Positions 33,043 to 43,697 of a stretch of DNA of 64,000 bases are shown here, piece after piece. The notes beneath the pieces were generated by a model. It saw only the letters and a program-made list of their open reading frames with translations. It did not search any database and was not told the DNA's origin. A program made the position numbers and the translations under genes. Position 1 is the stretch's first letter. Each line of letters opens with the position of its first letter. This stretch comes from Acanthosepion lycidas. Taxonomy: Eukaryota; Mollusca; Cephalopoda; Sepiida; Sepiidae. The stretch lies in assembly GCA_963932145.1 (NCBI GenBank), contig OZ010577.1, positions 22,481,924 through 22,545,923 of the forward strand. The letters run 5' to 3'.

Positions 33043-33400
33043 TTATGTTCAAGATAAAGAAAATGGTTGGAAAGAATGATTCAAGAAAAGATTAGAAATT
33101 CATAGCAAAATCTCATTATTTCATCATTACATCTTCTATTCCCTTTTTCATATACTCAGGTTACTTGACTCTCTAAATAGCCATGGGTTTAGTGCCTATA
33201 TCAGGGATGGGATCTCATGTAGCAGTGATCCCAAATAGGAGAAACTTGATTTTTCATTCACATACTCCTGCATTATCATTGTCCATGATATACCTTTCTT
33301 TTTCACTATCATCCTTAGGCTGATGGAATTGTCATGTTTGAAAAAAAAATTTGCTCAGAAGATTGATGTTATCCAGTCTGATTAGCTATCATCTAGCATT
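33043..33400. other. Unassigned stretch
   Basis: No coding pattern or repeat family recognised. Confidence 0.4.
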
Positions 33401-33404
33401 CATA

Positions 33405-33600
33405 TAAGGGGATCAAAACTATATTTCAACTCAAAACTCACGTTAAGGGCAGAAAATGTGTTAATGTAATAAAAATTAATGTCCATTCAGCTTCCGGAAC
33501 CCTTACAAGACTTATCTCCATTCAAGTACAGTTATCTGTCACTGATAATTTCCCACAGCCCGAGTTAAGCTGATTGATAAATGCAAATAATTTCAATATC
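33405..33600. repeat. Dispersed repeat shared with 36.89-37.05 kb
   Basis: Shared words in order: 'ggggatcaaaac', 'tatttcaactcaaaactca', 'gcagaaaatgtgtta', 'aatgtccattcagcttcc' and 'ctgataatttccca'. The 33.4-kb copy has about 25 extra bases in the middle. Family unknown. Confidence 0.7.
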
Positions 33601-33786
33601 CACCATAAGGAATGGTTAGTCCACTTAAAGAAAACTGAAGAGAGGTAGAACTGTTATGACTTCCCTGTCACAGTCATGACCTAATATTTCCAATATAACT
33701 GGACATCTTTCTCACCTTCTGTCCTGACAAATGTCCCACCTCCTTCATCTTCTTCAGTCTACTCATTGATTTATAGTAAAAATTTC

Positions 33787-34992
33787 TCAGAATTAACCTG
33801 GAGAAAAAGATGTATTAAGGAAAAAGACAATAAGAAAACTGTAGTTTTATCTGTGTTTGATCCAATGTGGACTTTTTCAAGGCAAAAAACAAAATGAATT
33901 TATTGAAACAAACTATCTATAAACAACAAACAAAATGTCATTAGCAACTAGCAGTTCTAAATTCTTCTAATTGCTAACAACATTTTGTTTGTTATTTATA
34001 GATACTTTTTGTTTCAATAAATTCATTTTGTTTTTTGCCTTGAAAAAGTCCACATTGTGCAAAATTCGTTGGCTAAAACTACAGTTTTCATATTGTCTTT
34101 TTCTTTTATACATATTGTCTTTTTCTACAAGTTAATTCTGAGAAATTTTTACATATTTCTCAACATGGAAAACACACACATACTTTGTATCAATAAATTC
34201 ATTTTGTTTTTTGCCTTGAAAAAGTCCACATTGTGCAAAATTCGTTGGCTAAAACTACAGTTTTCATATTGTCTTTTTCTTTTATACATATTGTCTTTTT
34301 CTACAAGTTAATTCTGAGAAATTTTTACATATTTCTCAACATGGAAAACACACACATACTTTGTATCAATAAATTCATTTTGTTTTTTGCCTTGAAAAAG
34401 TCCACATTGTGCAAAATTCGTTGGCTAAAACTACAGTTTTCATATTGTCTTTTTCTTTTATACATATTGTCTTTTTCTACAAGTTAATTCTGAGAAATTT
34501 TTACATATTTCTCAACATGGAAAACACACACATACTTTGTATCAATAAATTCATTTTGTTTTTTGCCTTGAAAAAGTCCACATTGTGCAAAATTCGTTGG
34601 CTAAAACTACAGTTTTCATATTGTCTTTTTCTTTTATACATATTGTCTTTTTCTACAAGTTAATTCTGAGAAATTTTTACATATTTCTCAACATGGAAAA
34701 CACACACATACTTTGTATCAATAAATTCATTTTGTTTTTTGCCTTGAAAAAGTCCACATTGTGCAAAATTCGTTGGCTAAAACTACAGTTTTCATATTGT
34801 CTTTTTCTTTTATACATATTGTCTTTTTCTACAAGTTAATTCTGAGAAATTTTTACATATTTCTCAACATGGAAAACACACACATACTTTGTTTCAATAA
34901 ATTCATTTTGTTTTTTGCCTTGAAAAAGTTCATATTGGATCAAACATATCAGCTAAAACTACAGTTTTTCTCTTGTCTTTTTCTATAATACT
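33787..34992. repeat. Inverted repeat with one arm amplified; probable PLE terminal repeats
   Basis: The left arm (about 33787-33950) is the inverted copy of sequence starting at about 33965. Landmarks on the right are 'gtttcaataaattcatttt', 'ccttgaaaaagtccacatt' and 'ctaaaactacagtttt'. The word 'ggatcaaac' survives in the left arm and in the outermost right unit only. The layout (inverted flanking repeats, CCTTGAAAAAGTCC near a CAAA motif) resembles PLE pseudo-LTRs, but no PLE coding sequence lies between the arms. Confidence 0.65.
34015..34894 (+). repeat. Five tandem 176-bp units, apparently identical
   Basis: The unit start 'caataaattcattttg' lies at 34015, 34191, 34367, 34543, 34719, and once more at 34895 where a diverged partial unit begins. 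I see no difference among the internal units. Each unit carries an 84-codon frame that runs into the next one. Since 176 is not a multiple of three the frames do not join, and I treat them as by-products. The unit edges differ slightly: 'ctttgtat' precedes internal units, 'tttgttt' the outer two. Confidence 0.95.
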
Positions 34993-34994
34993 CA

Positions 34995-35490
34995 TTGCTC
35001 TATGCATAGATTGATACCAAACCAAAGACATCCTCCAGTGTTGCATTTTGACAAGGATGGCTTCAAATCTTACATTGCAGAAGCATTCTTTAAAAATAAA
35101 ATGACTCCCTCATTTCTGAATGTATTTTTTCTAACATGGAGAGATTTATGCAATACAAAAAGTCTTAATAAAGACTAAATAGTCAGCCTGGGTTCCCCAC
35201 TGAATGTGGTGCCACAATAGTTTACCATAAACCATTACTACTCTCTCTGTTACAGAACTTTTGTTACATTCAGAATAGCTCACAAACCATGAAGGAGAGT
35301 TCTGGAAAAAGTCCAAGCCAAAATTGAAAACAAAAGACTTGTTTCCCACAAATTATACAAAATAACAAACCAAATTATTTACAGAAGCAAACAGTCAGTG
35401 CCTACTATTATTTTATTATTATTATAAATGGCCTTAAAGTTATCTTACCCATGGATAAGGCTAAGCTCATTAGTATCTGTCTATATTTCT
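34995..35490. other. Unassigned stretch
   Basis: No feature recognised. Confidence 0.4.
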
Positions 35491-36060
35491 GAGATGAGGT
35501 ATTATTTACATTATCCGGACTATTGTCCTCATCTCTGTTGCCATATTTATTACATTTCAACCATTGTACACTCTGGCCTTCTTCAGGTGGTTGGAATGTC
35601 GAACTTAACCCTTTATTTCACTCACTGGAGTAGACTGTTCTAGTTCCACGTGCCATGTTTAATGGATATCAGTTATCAGTTATCTCCTGTTAATTTTCCC
35701 TCTGAAAGTTCTCCATTGCCTTAACCAGGTATTGAACTATTTGGATCCTGTCATTGGATCTAACTAATGTCTTTATCCACTGTGCCATGTGTCCTTGAGG
35801 ACATCTGTATATGGATTTTTTGGTATTATAAACCTAATGTCTTCAGCAACCATTTTTACCAGTGCTCATATTGCAATTTTTTGCTGTTATAATACATGTT
35901 TTTACCAGAGCTCATATTGCAACTTTTGTTGTTATTATCGCTTTTCTCTGGCATTCCTTATTACTGGTTCCCATATTGTATTCATTTCTATGCTTGGTTC
36001 ACGAAGGAGATTTTTGTGGCCTAGCATATGTGCTGATTCCTTAAGTTTACGAATAAGCCC
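35490..36060 (-). mobile_element. PLE-2 terminal arm with C-terminal codons
   Basis: Matches the arms of the PLE-2 copies at 53.5-54.7 and 58.9-59.8 kb. On the minus strand 36.05-35.93 kb encodes the end of the nuclease tail (LKESAHMLGH-type and SIEMNTIWEPVI). The remainder is the non-coding arm, with repeats of 'gctcatattgcaa' at 35863 and 35909. The GAAA (35555-35558) and CTGAAGA (35580-35586) motifs are kept on the minus strand. The nuclease core is missing. Confidence 0.75.
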
Positions 36061-36074
36061 TTTGCAATGAACTT

Positions 36075-36385
36075 TATCTCGAACAACAAGAACCATCCCC
36101 TACCTGACTCCTCTCACAAAGCACTAATTTCTCTATCTCAGCTCAAGCAGTTACCAGATTCATCAAAAGCCTATGAAGGCTGCCAGTTCAGATAAAATTC
36201 CAATGATTGTTCTTCAGAACCTTACTCCAGAATAATCTCCAATCTTAATAAAGTTGTTTAACTGTTACCTACAGGAGAAATGTTTCCCAAGTCAATGTCA
36301 GCTGTATGTCCTATTTTTAAGAATGCAGGTGAACACTCATCCCCATTGCAATATAACTCAATTTCTGAGGTGCCAAGATAAAAAC
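36075..36385 (+). pseudogene. LINE-A reverse transcriptase fragment (RT blocks 0-1)
   Basis: Plus frames give ALISLSQLKQLPDSSKAYE, a short gap, IPMIVLQNLTPE, LIKLFNCYLQEKCFPS, then VLFLRMQVNTHPH. This corresponds to the GPDGIPVIVLKNLSPELSPI...CFPSxWKxxxVVPVFKNxGE region of the same CR1/Jockey-type family as 12.0-12.97 kb. Frameshifted. It is the only LINE-A piece on the plus strand here. Confidence 0.72.
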
Positions 36386-36389
36386 TGAT

Positions 36390-36880
36390 TAAAAATCAAA
36401 TTAAAATCAAATTTCTTTTAATAACCTAAACATCAGCTCTTGAAACAAAATTGCATCTGTAAAACCTGCAATGAGATGAACTTCTGAAATTTGGCAGAAG
36501 AGAAATCCTTGTTGTTGATTTCAAGTTTATATGTGATTTCAAATCTAATTTCAATAACATATTTTTTATTTATTTTGCAATTGTTCACAAAACTTCCTTC
36601 AGAGTGCATTACAAATATTGACAAAGATTAATTTTCTTCATTGCTATTTGGAGACTGAGATGAAATGAACCACTTTAAGCAGAAACAATTTAAATGAAAA
36701 TAAAAAAATAAAATTCTTTTTTTTATTTCATTTAACAACATTGTTAACATCAAGAATTGGCATAAGAAAACTAAAATCCTGATTCTTTTCAAAAAGTAGA
36801 CATTTTTAAATATTTAAGCCTAGAAAAGGAACATTCATTGGATTTGAGAATATTTACTCAGAGAAAATGTTTCAGTGAAC
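36390..36880. other. AT-rich stretch, nothing recognised
   Basis: No feature seen. Confidence 0.45.
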
Positions 36881-36884
36881 ACTT

Positions 36885-37050
36885 CCCAAGGGGATCAAAA
36901 CCATATTTCAACTCAAAACTCATCAAATGTCACATTAAGAGCAGAAAATGTGTTAGTGTAATAAAAATTAATGTCCATTCAGCTTCCTGAACCCTTATCT
37001 GCCACTGATAATTTCCCATACCCAGAGTTGAATGATAAATACAAATAATA
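36885..37050. repeat. Dispersed repeat shared with 33.40-33.60 kb
   Basis: Second copy of the unknown family described at 33.4 kb, here with 'ctcatcaaatgtcacatta' where the other copy reads 'ctcacgtta'. Confidence 0.7.
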
Positions 37051-37415
37051 TTAAATACATCTGCTACAGAGCTACAAAGATTTCTTCTGACACCAGCAAA
37101 GCTGGGGGGTGGTTGGTTGGTTCGTGCTTCAAAAACAGTGTTAATACAGACTAATAAAACCTGAAATTCATTCTGTCTGCTGGCCTTGCTACTTATTATA
37201 CACCACTGCACTGTTTTCTATTGAAATTCTTTTCTGAATTTCCAAACTGGCTGATAAACAAGTTATTTTCCCGTGGGGAAACCATTTAGTATAATAAAAA
37301 TACTCTTTATGTAACCTGTGTTATCACAGATAGGATTTATTTCACAATTACATTAAAACTTTAATTGACTTAAATGATTACTTACAAGGTAAAGCAAATA
37401 ATAAAAGTAGATACA
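37051..37415. other. Unassigned stretch
   Basis: Includes 'gctggggggtggttggttgg' near 37101. No feature recognised. Confidence 0.4.
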
Positions 37416-37419
37416 GAAA

Positions 37420-37660
37420 TTGATTGGGAATTATTTCACTACAGAAATGCATTAAATCTTTTAAAAATATACCTAATTATTAATCCAATGACTATATATA
37501 AAGTTATATAGTAAATACTAAAAGCATACATAAAAATTGTAAATTATTTTACTATAAGTTCTATAGTAAAATAATTTTTAGTTAAATGTTATAGTATAGA
37601 AATTCATTACAAATATTTATTAAACAAATACATCAAAACTTTTATACACTCTCATGATTA
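37420..37660. repeat. Satellite B, left part
   Basis: About two diverged units of the 123-129-bp satellite described at 14.64-15.17 kb. It is interrupted after 'actctcatgatta' by a mariner remnant and resumes at about 38729 with 'tagaatgaga'. Confidence 0.7.
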
Positions 37661-37662
37661 TA

Positions 37663-38726
37663 CAGGGTATCACCCCAAAATTATTATTTTGTATGTATGC
37701 ATGTATAGCTGGCCACTCATATTTGATGATACCTGTCTACTAAGGTGGCTAGTCATTCCGTATTGTAGATGCTTGCTCAGGTGCATTTATTCAACACCCA
37801 CAGAGCCCACCTGTGGTTTAGACTGCAACTATGCTGAGCAGACCTTGTTTGCAGTTTCTGGGAAAGAGTGTGTGATCAGTAATTTGAACAAGGCCAGCAC
37901 ACTCAAGCCCTCGGTCATGATGACTTGTAACTTCATAGCACAGCTATCGATGGGCCCAAGAGTTCCGTCTACCCAATTTCACTCACATGGCTTGAGTCCA
38001 TCCATGGTATGGTTTTCAAGCACTTTCCAAAGGTGCCACATGGTGAGACCAACCAACCCCCTCCAGTTCAATAACATCAGGAAGTCTCCTTCCTGACAAA
38101 TTGACCAATGGTGAGATTCAAACCTGGGCCTCATGGTCAGAATGCGAAGGTTCTAACCACTTGGCCACATGCCCATCATTTTGTAGTCTAATAACATAGC
38201 CAATTCTCTCTCAAATGATCTAAAATTTTAAGAAAATGTGTAAAAACTAAGTTGATTGTGTTGACTTATCGCAACAAGAATCTAACAAGAAGATGGGTCG
38301 GGTATGCCAGTGATAATGACAATGTGCTGTTGAAATAGCCTCCACGTTCATCCTTGTGATTTTTTTCTAAGGGGCTATGTGAAAGGACAGGTCTATATAC
38401 TCATGCTTCCTACAAGCCTAGAGAAATTTTATCAGAGAATCACTGAGGTGCTGGAGAATGTTATATAAGACATGCTACAGCGTGTTTGGCAGGAACTGGA
38501 CTGCTGACTTGACGTCTGTCGTGTCACAGGTGATGCACATATTGGACATTTGGGAAGCTTTGTAAAATCGATTAAAAAATCTGTATCCAATTGTATATCT
38601 TATTTGAATTTTGATAAATAAATCTTGTATTGTTCAATATGAAGCCTATTTAATTTTTTTGCCTGGGACATGTAGTTACTCAGATATTCACATTTTAAAT
38701 GATGTCAATTTTTTGGGAAAACTCTG
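37663..38726 (+). mobile_element. Mariner/IS630-type remnant with TA target duplication
   Basis: Left end CAGGGTATCACCCCAAAA, right end (inverted) CAGAGTTTTCCCAAAAAA, each flanked by TA (37661-37662 and 38727-38728). The interior between 38.32 and 38.56 kb encodes, with frameshifts, the transposase C-terminus: PPRSS, a GYVKDR-like segment, then CYSVFGRNWTADLTSV and VMHILDIWEAL. This is the PRSPDLTPCDFFLWGYVKD...VWQELxYRxDVCRVTxGAHIEHL end of an IS630/Tc1/mariner-group transposase. The N-terminal part is lost. A SINE is inserted near the left end. Confidence 0.78.
37694..38177 (-). mobile_element. tRNA-derived SINE, 484 bp, with 8-bp target duplication
   Basis: ATTTTGTA flanks both ends (37686-37693, 38178-38185). 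On the minus strand it starts GGGCATGTGGCCAAGTGGTT. TGGCCAAGTGG is a perfect RNA polymerase III A box, and GGTTTGAATCTC lies at the B-box position. After the tRNA-like head (about 70 bases) comes a body of about 380 bases of higher GC than its surroundings, then a short (ATAC)n-like tail at low coordinates. Inserted in the mariner remnant. A plus-strand frame of 135 codons over this region is antisense to the SINE and has no known domain. Confidence 0.85.
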
Positions 38727-38728
38727 TA

Positions 38729-39135
38729 TATAGAATGAGAGATATGCTAACAGCATCTATAGAAATTCATTGGAAATTATTTTACTGTAGGAATACATTA
38801 GAATTGTTTATTCAACAAATATGTCAAATGTTACATTCACTCTAAATATTACATATGCTCATTGAGTAACACATCAAATAATTAAAGCACCTAGATAGAG
38901 AAATTCATTGGAAATTATTTTATTATAGTGATGCATTATGATTATTTATTAGACAAATACATAAAAAATTAATGCAATCTGAAGATTACATCTAGAATAT
39001 CACAATAAATACTAAAAGCATATCCACAGATTCAATGAAATTTACTACAGAAATCCACTGAAAATGATTTTACTATAGGGGTGATTTGTAAATTATTTTA
39101 ATGTATAAATTCAATACAATTTATTGTATGAGAAA
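38729..39135. repeat. Satellite B, right part
   Basis: Three further units ('attcattggaaattatttta' at about 38763 and 38905, a weaker one near 39030). Spacing is about 125-142 bases. Confidence 0.75.
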
Positions 39136-39284
39136 AATGCAATTCCAATTATTGTACAAGAAGCTGAAGTACAAATCTTAGTAGTCAAGACTTAAATAGC
39201 AGCTGGTTATAATGTCTAGAGAAAAGTTTCGGAACCATTTTTCACATGGTATGACTGTCTGAGTTAGTTTTTTGTCAAAGTGCT

Positions 39285-39655
39285 GTTTTTTTTTTAAATC
39301 ACCTCAATCAAGGCAGTAAAGCCACTAAGATACAAAGGGCCAGTGTGGAAGAATAAGAAAACAGAAATATTATAAGGTAAGTAAAGAAGAAGAGTTATCA
39401 GGAGCACAGTAGATAGCAATTGACATTGCATTAAAAGTTTTGAAGATTAAATTGGCTGGAAAGTAAGAGGCCAGAAGTGAGTTCTACAAGTGAGAAGTAC
39501 AAGAAAAGAAAGTTTTAACATAGAACTTACGGTTACATCTAGCCAACTCATCTGTCTATCAATGAGACCTCATCACTAGTGTTGCATTGCACTTATATTC
39601 ATGAAGTCTAGGTACCATAGCAAAGAGCTTATCCATACAGATAAACCTGAAAAGG
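39285..39655 (-). pseudogene. LINE-A 3' end
   Basis: Tail landmarks as in the other LINE-A copies ('aaatcacctcaatcaaggc', 'gacattgcattaaaagtt', 'ggctggaaagtaag', 'tcaatgagacctcatcac'). On the minus strand it covers the terminal codons and 3' UTR. Confidence 0.75.
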
Positions 39656-39724
39656 AGTCCCTATGACTGCTAATACCAAGGTGAAAGAAATTAAATATCT
39701 ATGAAATGTTTATTTTACAATATC

Positions 39725-40672
39725 TTTGATATTGTTATAAATTTTATCCTCTGTACCCTGTCCTTTCAATATGTGAGTGATCACGGTCCTCCACAATTTC
39801 CTGTCCTTTGTAGCTCATATTTAGTCTTTCTTTATCTCCCCTAATCTTTGTTCTACCAAATATTTAGACACTTCATTAGGTAGGTTATGCACTGTTTTCC
39901 TGTTGTGGTAAACCCTCCTACAGTAGAATGAACTCTTCCTCCTCTCATAAATACAACTGCGAGAGTCGGGTAGAGTGAAGTAAAGTGATGTGGAGTAGTA
40001 GACGCAGTGCTAATCTACTTATTACTAACACTATTGTTTTGTGTATATCTTCAATATACTTTTTCAACCTACCTTCGTCTTCCGTATCTTTCTTTCTGGC
40101 CCCTAAACAGGCCACAACATTTTCTCTGTTCCTCTTGCCTTCAATATGTCCTGTGAGTGTCAAATTTTCTAAACCCTCTTTTCTTATTATGTGCTTTAGA
40201 AATTCCATTTGCCTCTTTCTGATAAGTATAATTGTCCTTTTTGTTTCCATTTTCCATAAAACTTCACCATTGCTCAGATGTTCATTCCATGGTATTCTCA
40301 GTATCTTTCAGTAGAACCACATTTTTGTCTTTACATCTGTCTGATGATTATCCAGCATTCATCGTCATATAGGTGGACTGATATGATATAAGAGTTAAGT
40401 AACTTTTTCTTTGTTCCTAACAAGATTTTCCTGTTTCTTAACACTTTATTTAGCTTTTGGAAGACATCTTTTGCTTTTCCAATGCACCTTCAGATTTCAG
40501 TATTGCATTTTGTAATCTGTATATTAGGCTGTTCGTCTTAATGACAACAATGCATTCAGTCTTCTTGCAATTGATACTTAATCCATTCTTCTGACCTTCC
40601 TTCACTACGTTCTGTCACAGTTCTTGTAGTTTTCTTTCTGCGTCTGCTGTCAATACTATGTCATATCTTATG

Positions 40673-40678
<6 letters not shown>
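39725..40678 (-). pseudogene. LINE-B ORF2 C-terminal third, split by a 217-bp insertion
   Basis: Minus reading from 40.66 kb: decayed RT-domain remains (a GLSINCKKTECIVV-like block near 40.55 kb), then FQKLNKV and NRKIL near 40.44 kb. Then, in the frame from 40250, METKRTIILIRKRQMEFLKH, IIRKEGLENLTLTGHIEGKR. After 'GKRNREN' the frame enters foreign sequence until 39902. LINE-B resumes at about 39.90-39.73 kb with the terminal LWR...GHGT region. This is the longest LINE-B copy in the window, but it still lacks the RT catalytic core. Confidence 0.78.
39902..40118. mobile_element. Small insertion with GTTGTGG/CCACAAC ends
   Basis: Ends GTTGTGG (39902-39908) and CCACAAC (40112-40118) are exact inverted 7-mers. 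The flanks 'ttttcct' and 'ttttctct' resemble an imperfect target duplication of about 8 bases. The LINE-B sequence on either side would be continuous without it. Possibly a short non-autonomous DNA transposon of the hAT kind. The family is unknown. Confidence 0.45.

Positions 40679-40711
<33 letters not shown>
40677..40711. repeat. (TA)n microsatellite
   Basis: Uninterrupted TA repeat between two LINE-B fragments. Confidence 0.9.
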
Positions 40712-40713
<2 letters not shown>

Positions 40714-40714
40714 T

Positions 40715-40870
40715 ACTGTACCTAGTGAGTTTAAGGAAATGGATGGCACAGTAAGGTTTAGGAGAGATAAGAAAAAGACAAAATTTAATAAGAGCTACAA
40801 AGGACAGGAAATTGTGAAGAGCCAATGACATGCAGGGACATGGCACATAATAGTAGTTTCCAATGAAAAG
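40715..40870 (+). mobile_element. LINE-B 3' end
   Basis: Plus-strand codons of SLRKWMA, GEI and RATKDRKL, then 'agagccaatgacatgcaggg' and 'acatggcacataatag', i.e. the terminal block and stop region of LINE-B. Confidence 0.7.
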
Positions 40871-41103
40871 CAGCAAATATAATTTAGGGGAAAACCTGTC
40901 AGGTGATAATGCTTTTTTTAAAGCACACAAATAGTTCCCTTGAAATTATTATTGAGTGGTAACAAACAGTAACTATTATTACAAAAAATATTTCAGTATA
41001 ACAAAAGAAAGGTAGATAACCACTTATCTTGTATACTAAATTTGAGAGTGACACATGAAAGGATTTGACAGTATTAATTATTGCATTAGAGATATATGGT
41101 GTC

Positions 41104-41356
41104 TGCTATTGCATTATAGAAACACAGTGCCGGGTTATTGCATTATAGGACCACAGGGCCAGTTATGACATTATAGGAACACAGTGTCAGTTATTGCATT
41201 ATAGAAACGTAGTGCCAGTTATTGTATGATAAAAACATAGTGCCAATTACTGTATTATAGAAACACAGTGACAGTTATTGCTATTATAGTAATAGCACCA
41301 GTTATTGCATTATAGAAACACTGTTCAAGTTATTACATTATAGGATTACACTGAAA
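41104..41356. repeat. 28-bp minisatellite, about nine units
   Basis: The unit 'gttattgcattatagaaaca' plus 'cagtgcca' repeats with point changes about nine times. Units differ from each other at several positions, so the array is not recent. Confidence 0.88.
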
Positions 41357-41865
41357 GTGGTAAATGATAAAAATACATTGCAAATTATTTTATGACAGAT
41401 ATTTCAGATAATTGTAAAATTTCTTTTATATGACACATAATATCATAAACAGAATTAAGAACTAAAACAAGACTCAAATTCACTCTCATGCCAAAAAGCA
41501 AATTCTGGTAGAAAGGAAAAATTTGAAATTGTCATCATCACTGTATTTACGACAATGATGACATTGTTGCAGATTGGCGAATGTATTTTGGTTATCAGAA
41601 GTTTTAGAAATGTAGGTGTTCATAAGACATTCAGCTATAACAAATATAAAAATAAGAACACTGAAAGGTAAAATCATTCAGGAGGAATCAAAAATGAGGA
41701 CAATGTGATTAAAGGTTTAACAAATAACATTCATTTTTATATCAATTGAACATACACAATCAAGATAGAGATTGCTGATCAAGTGTAACCAGTTGTAATA
41801 AAATATGTAGAAGGATTATGCTGAGTTTCAATGTGTGTAGGCTTGTGTGTTAGGATTTGTGTATG
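41357..41865. other. AT-rich stretch, nothing recognised
   Basis: No feature seen. Confidence 0.45.
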
Positions 41866-41867
41866 AA

Positions 41868-43262
41868 ATTAAACAAGATGTTTTATCGTCTTGTAAAATG
41901 ACTTGTGTGGGAGTCCAACACTCAAAAATGAGAGGCTGCTGTATTCTGCCTATTTGGACAAAATCAAGAAGCTCTCTCACTAAGGGAGTGGGAAAAGGAT
42001 AAAAAATTATACGACCATGGGAAAATATAAAGCTGACCCAGTCAAGGTAAAAGGGGACAAAAACAAACTGGGGAGGTTGGGAATCTCAACTTGCATCATA
42101 ACAAAAGATGCAGCTGAGAGCAGGCCAGGAACAACACTTACTCACATTAACTAGGTACACAGAAGCTTGTCTAACCTAACCAGGGGGAGGGCTCCATAGG
42201 AAATCGTTACCCACCTTTTACTGAAGACTGTCAAATGCAAGCGTTTTCTATCAGTTCTAATCATCTTGAGCTGATGCTCAAAGAATCGGATCAGATCCTG
42301 ATAAGAAAGACTTCCTCATGTCGCATTGTCCAAATCACCATTTGGGCCAGCAGCATCAGAAACACCATCTGTTTCATCCCAGAATATAGGGGCGACACAT
42401 TGTCACACGTGTATGCGCAATCAATGGGCACAAGCATTTTGGGAGCGAGACAAGCTGTCAGCTCGCTGACATGGTCCCATAAGGGGTGGACCCGGGGACA
42501 ATGGTAGCAGGCATGCGAAGTCGTTTCCTCTAAACCAAGGCCACACCATTCACAGTCTGGCAAATCCGCCAAGCCCCATATGAAGACCTTGTCATTGAGA
42601 GGCAGACGATTCTGAGCCAATTGCCAGGTAAGCAAAAACTCAGGGTTACTGATGTAATTCACCACTGGAACCCAAGACCAGTAAGAGCGAAACTCCTCCT
42701 CCAACAAGTCGAGCTCCTCACGTAGGGAATCCTTCATGACTGCCTCCACTAGAAGACTATAGAAGGCCGAGAAAGGTCACTGGACTGAGGAACAGCCAAC
42801 AAGACCGACCGACATTCGCGAAGGAAATCCGATTGATCCCGGGGTCTACAATGGCGCTCAACCCGCGAGATGGTGGGACTGATAGTAAGGAAAGGGAACG
42901 CGTCCCTAACAATCCCCGCCATAATCGAATCTCCTGTCAATGCGCAGCATAGAAAAGCCAACCTCGAGGCACATTTGTGGCTCCCCAAGTGTGGCATTCC
43001 CATTCCCCCATGACACAGACGCTGTGCACAGACTCGTTTGTTGACCTGATTCCCACGCCCCCTCCATAAAATGGAGGATAGCGAGCGCTCGAGCACCTTC
43101 CAATGGCCTTTACAGAGAGGAAGTACGGACAATTGATAACGGACAAGAGGGAAAATGTATGTAGCACGCACCTCTGCCCTGTCCTTCACAGACAACCTCC
43201 GTCAATGCCAAGTGTGCCCAGCAGCATCGACCTTGAAATTCTGTCTTTTTGAATCGAATTGA
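41868..43262 (-). pseudogene. Tx1/L1-like LINE ORF2 C-terminus and 3' UTR
   Basis: Two minus-strand frames abut. 43195-42749 reads RATYIFPLVRYQLSVLPL, VLERSLSSILWRGRGNQVNK, LCHGGMGMPHLGSHKCASRL. 42749-42291 reads SYWSWVPVVNYISNPEFLLTW, QNRLPLNDKVFIWGLADL, then PDCEWCGLGLEETTSHACYH (a CxxC...H...C zinc-binding end, zf-RVT type) and HPLWDHVSELTA. This is the thumb and zinc-finger tail of Tx1/L1-type LINE proteins; RT catalytic blocks would lie upstream and are absent. The tail at 41.87-42.29 kb matches the fragment at 3.25-4.12 kb. The region is GC-richer than its surroundings, which suggests a younger insertion than the other LINEs here. A frame break separates the two parts. Confidence 0.88.
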
Positions 43263-43520
43263 AACATTTCTATTTATTGAGTTTTTGGTCTCAGAATCGG
43301 CTCCAAAAGCAGTACACGGGAAAAGGTATTTTTGCTCAAACTTGCTACAGTTTTAAGGTCTCAGCCAATGAAAAACCTAGTTTGCTGAAACTAAGATGCT
43401 GATTGGTTAAGAGGTGATTATGTGTGAAAAATGCATTATCTTGGAAGGGTGACAGGTAGGTATGGAATATTCCATCAACATCTTCACACAGTATCAGAGT
43501 GGGGAACTCATTACTGTGCA
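43263..43520. other. Unassigned stretch
   Basis: Moderate GC, 'ttggtctcagaatcggctcc' and 'aaggtctcagccaatg' words. No family recognised. Confidence 0.35.
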
Positions 43521-43521
43521 T

Positions 43522-43680
43522 TTAGTGACCTTGAGTAAATGGATGGCGGAACAGGATTTAGAAGAAATAACAGAAGGACAAAGTTTATGAAGAGCTACAA
43601 GGGACAGAAAGTTAGTAGAAAGCCATGATCACCTATGTCCTGAGGGATCACAGTACATAAAGAAAAAGGCGTTCCTTCTA
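43522..43680 (+). mobile_element. LINE-B 3' end
   Basis: Plus-strand codons LSKWMAEQDLEEIT, then RATRDRKL, then 'agccatgatcacctatgtcc' and 'agggatcacagtacataa', i.e. the LINE-B terminus. Confidence 0.75.
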
Positions 43681-43697
43681 CCACCTCATTTAGCTAT

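Noticed and set aside
34057-34988. Five 84-codon frames of identical sequence
   Set aside because: Products of the 176-bp tandem unit; the period is not a multiple of three and no domain is present.
37689-38096. 135-codon plus-strand frame
   Set aside because: Antisense to the tRNA-derived SINE; no domain recognised.
37694-38177. True tRNA gene
   Set aside because: A- and B-box words are present, but the tRNA-like head is fused to a long body with tail and target duplication, so it is a SINE.
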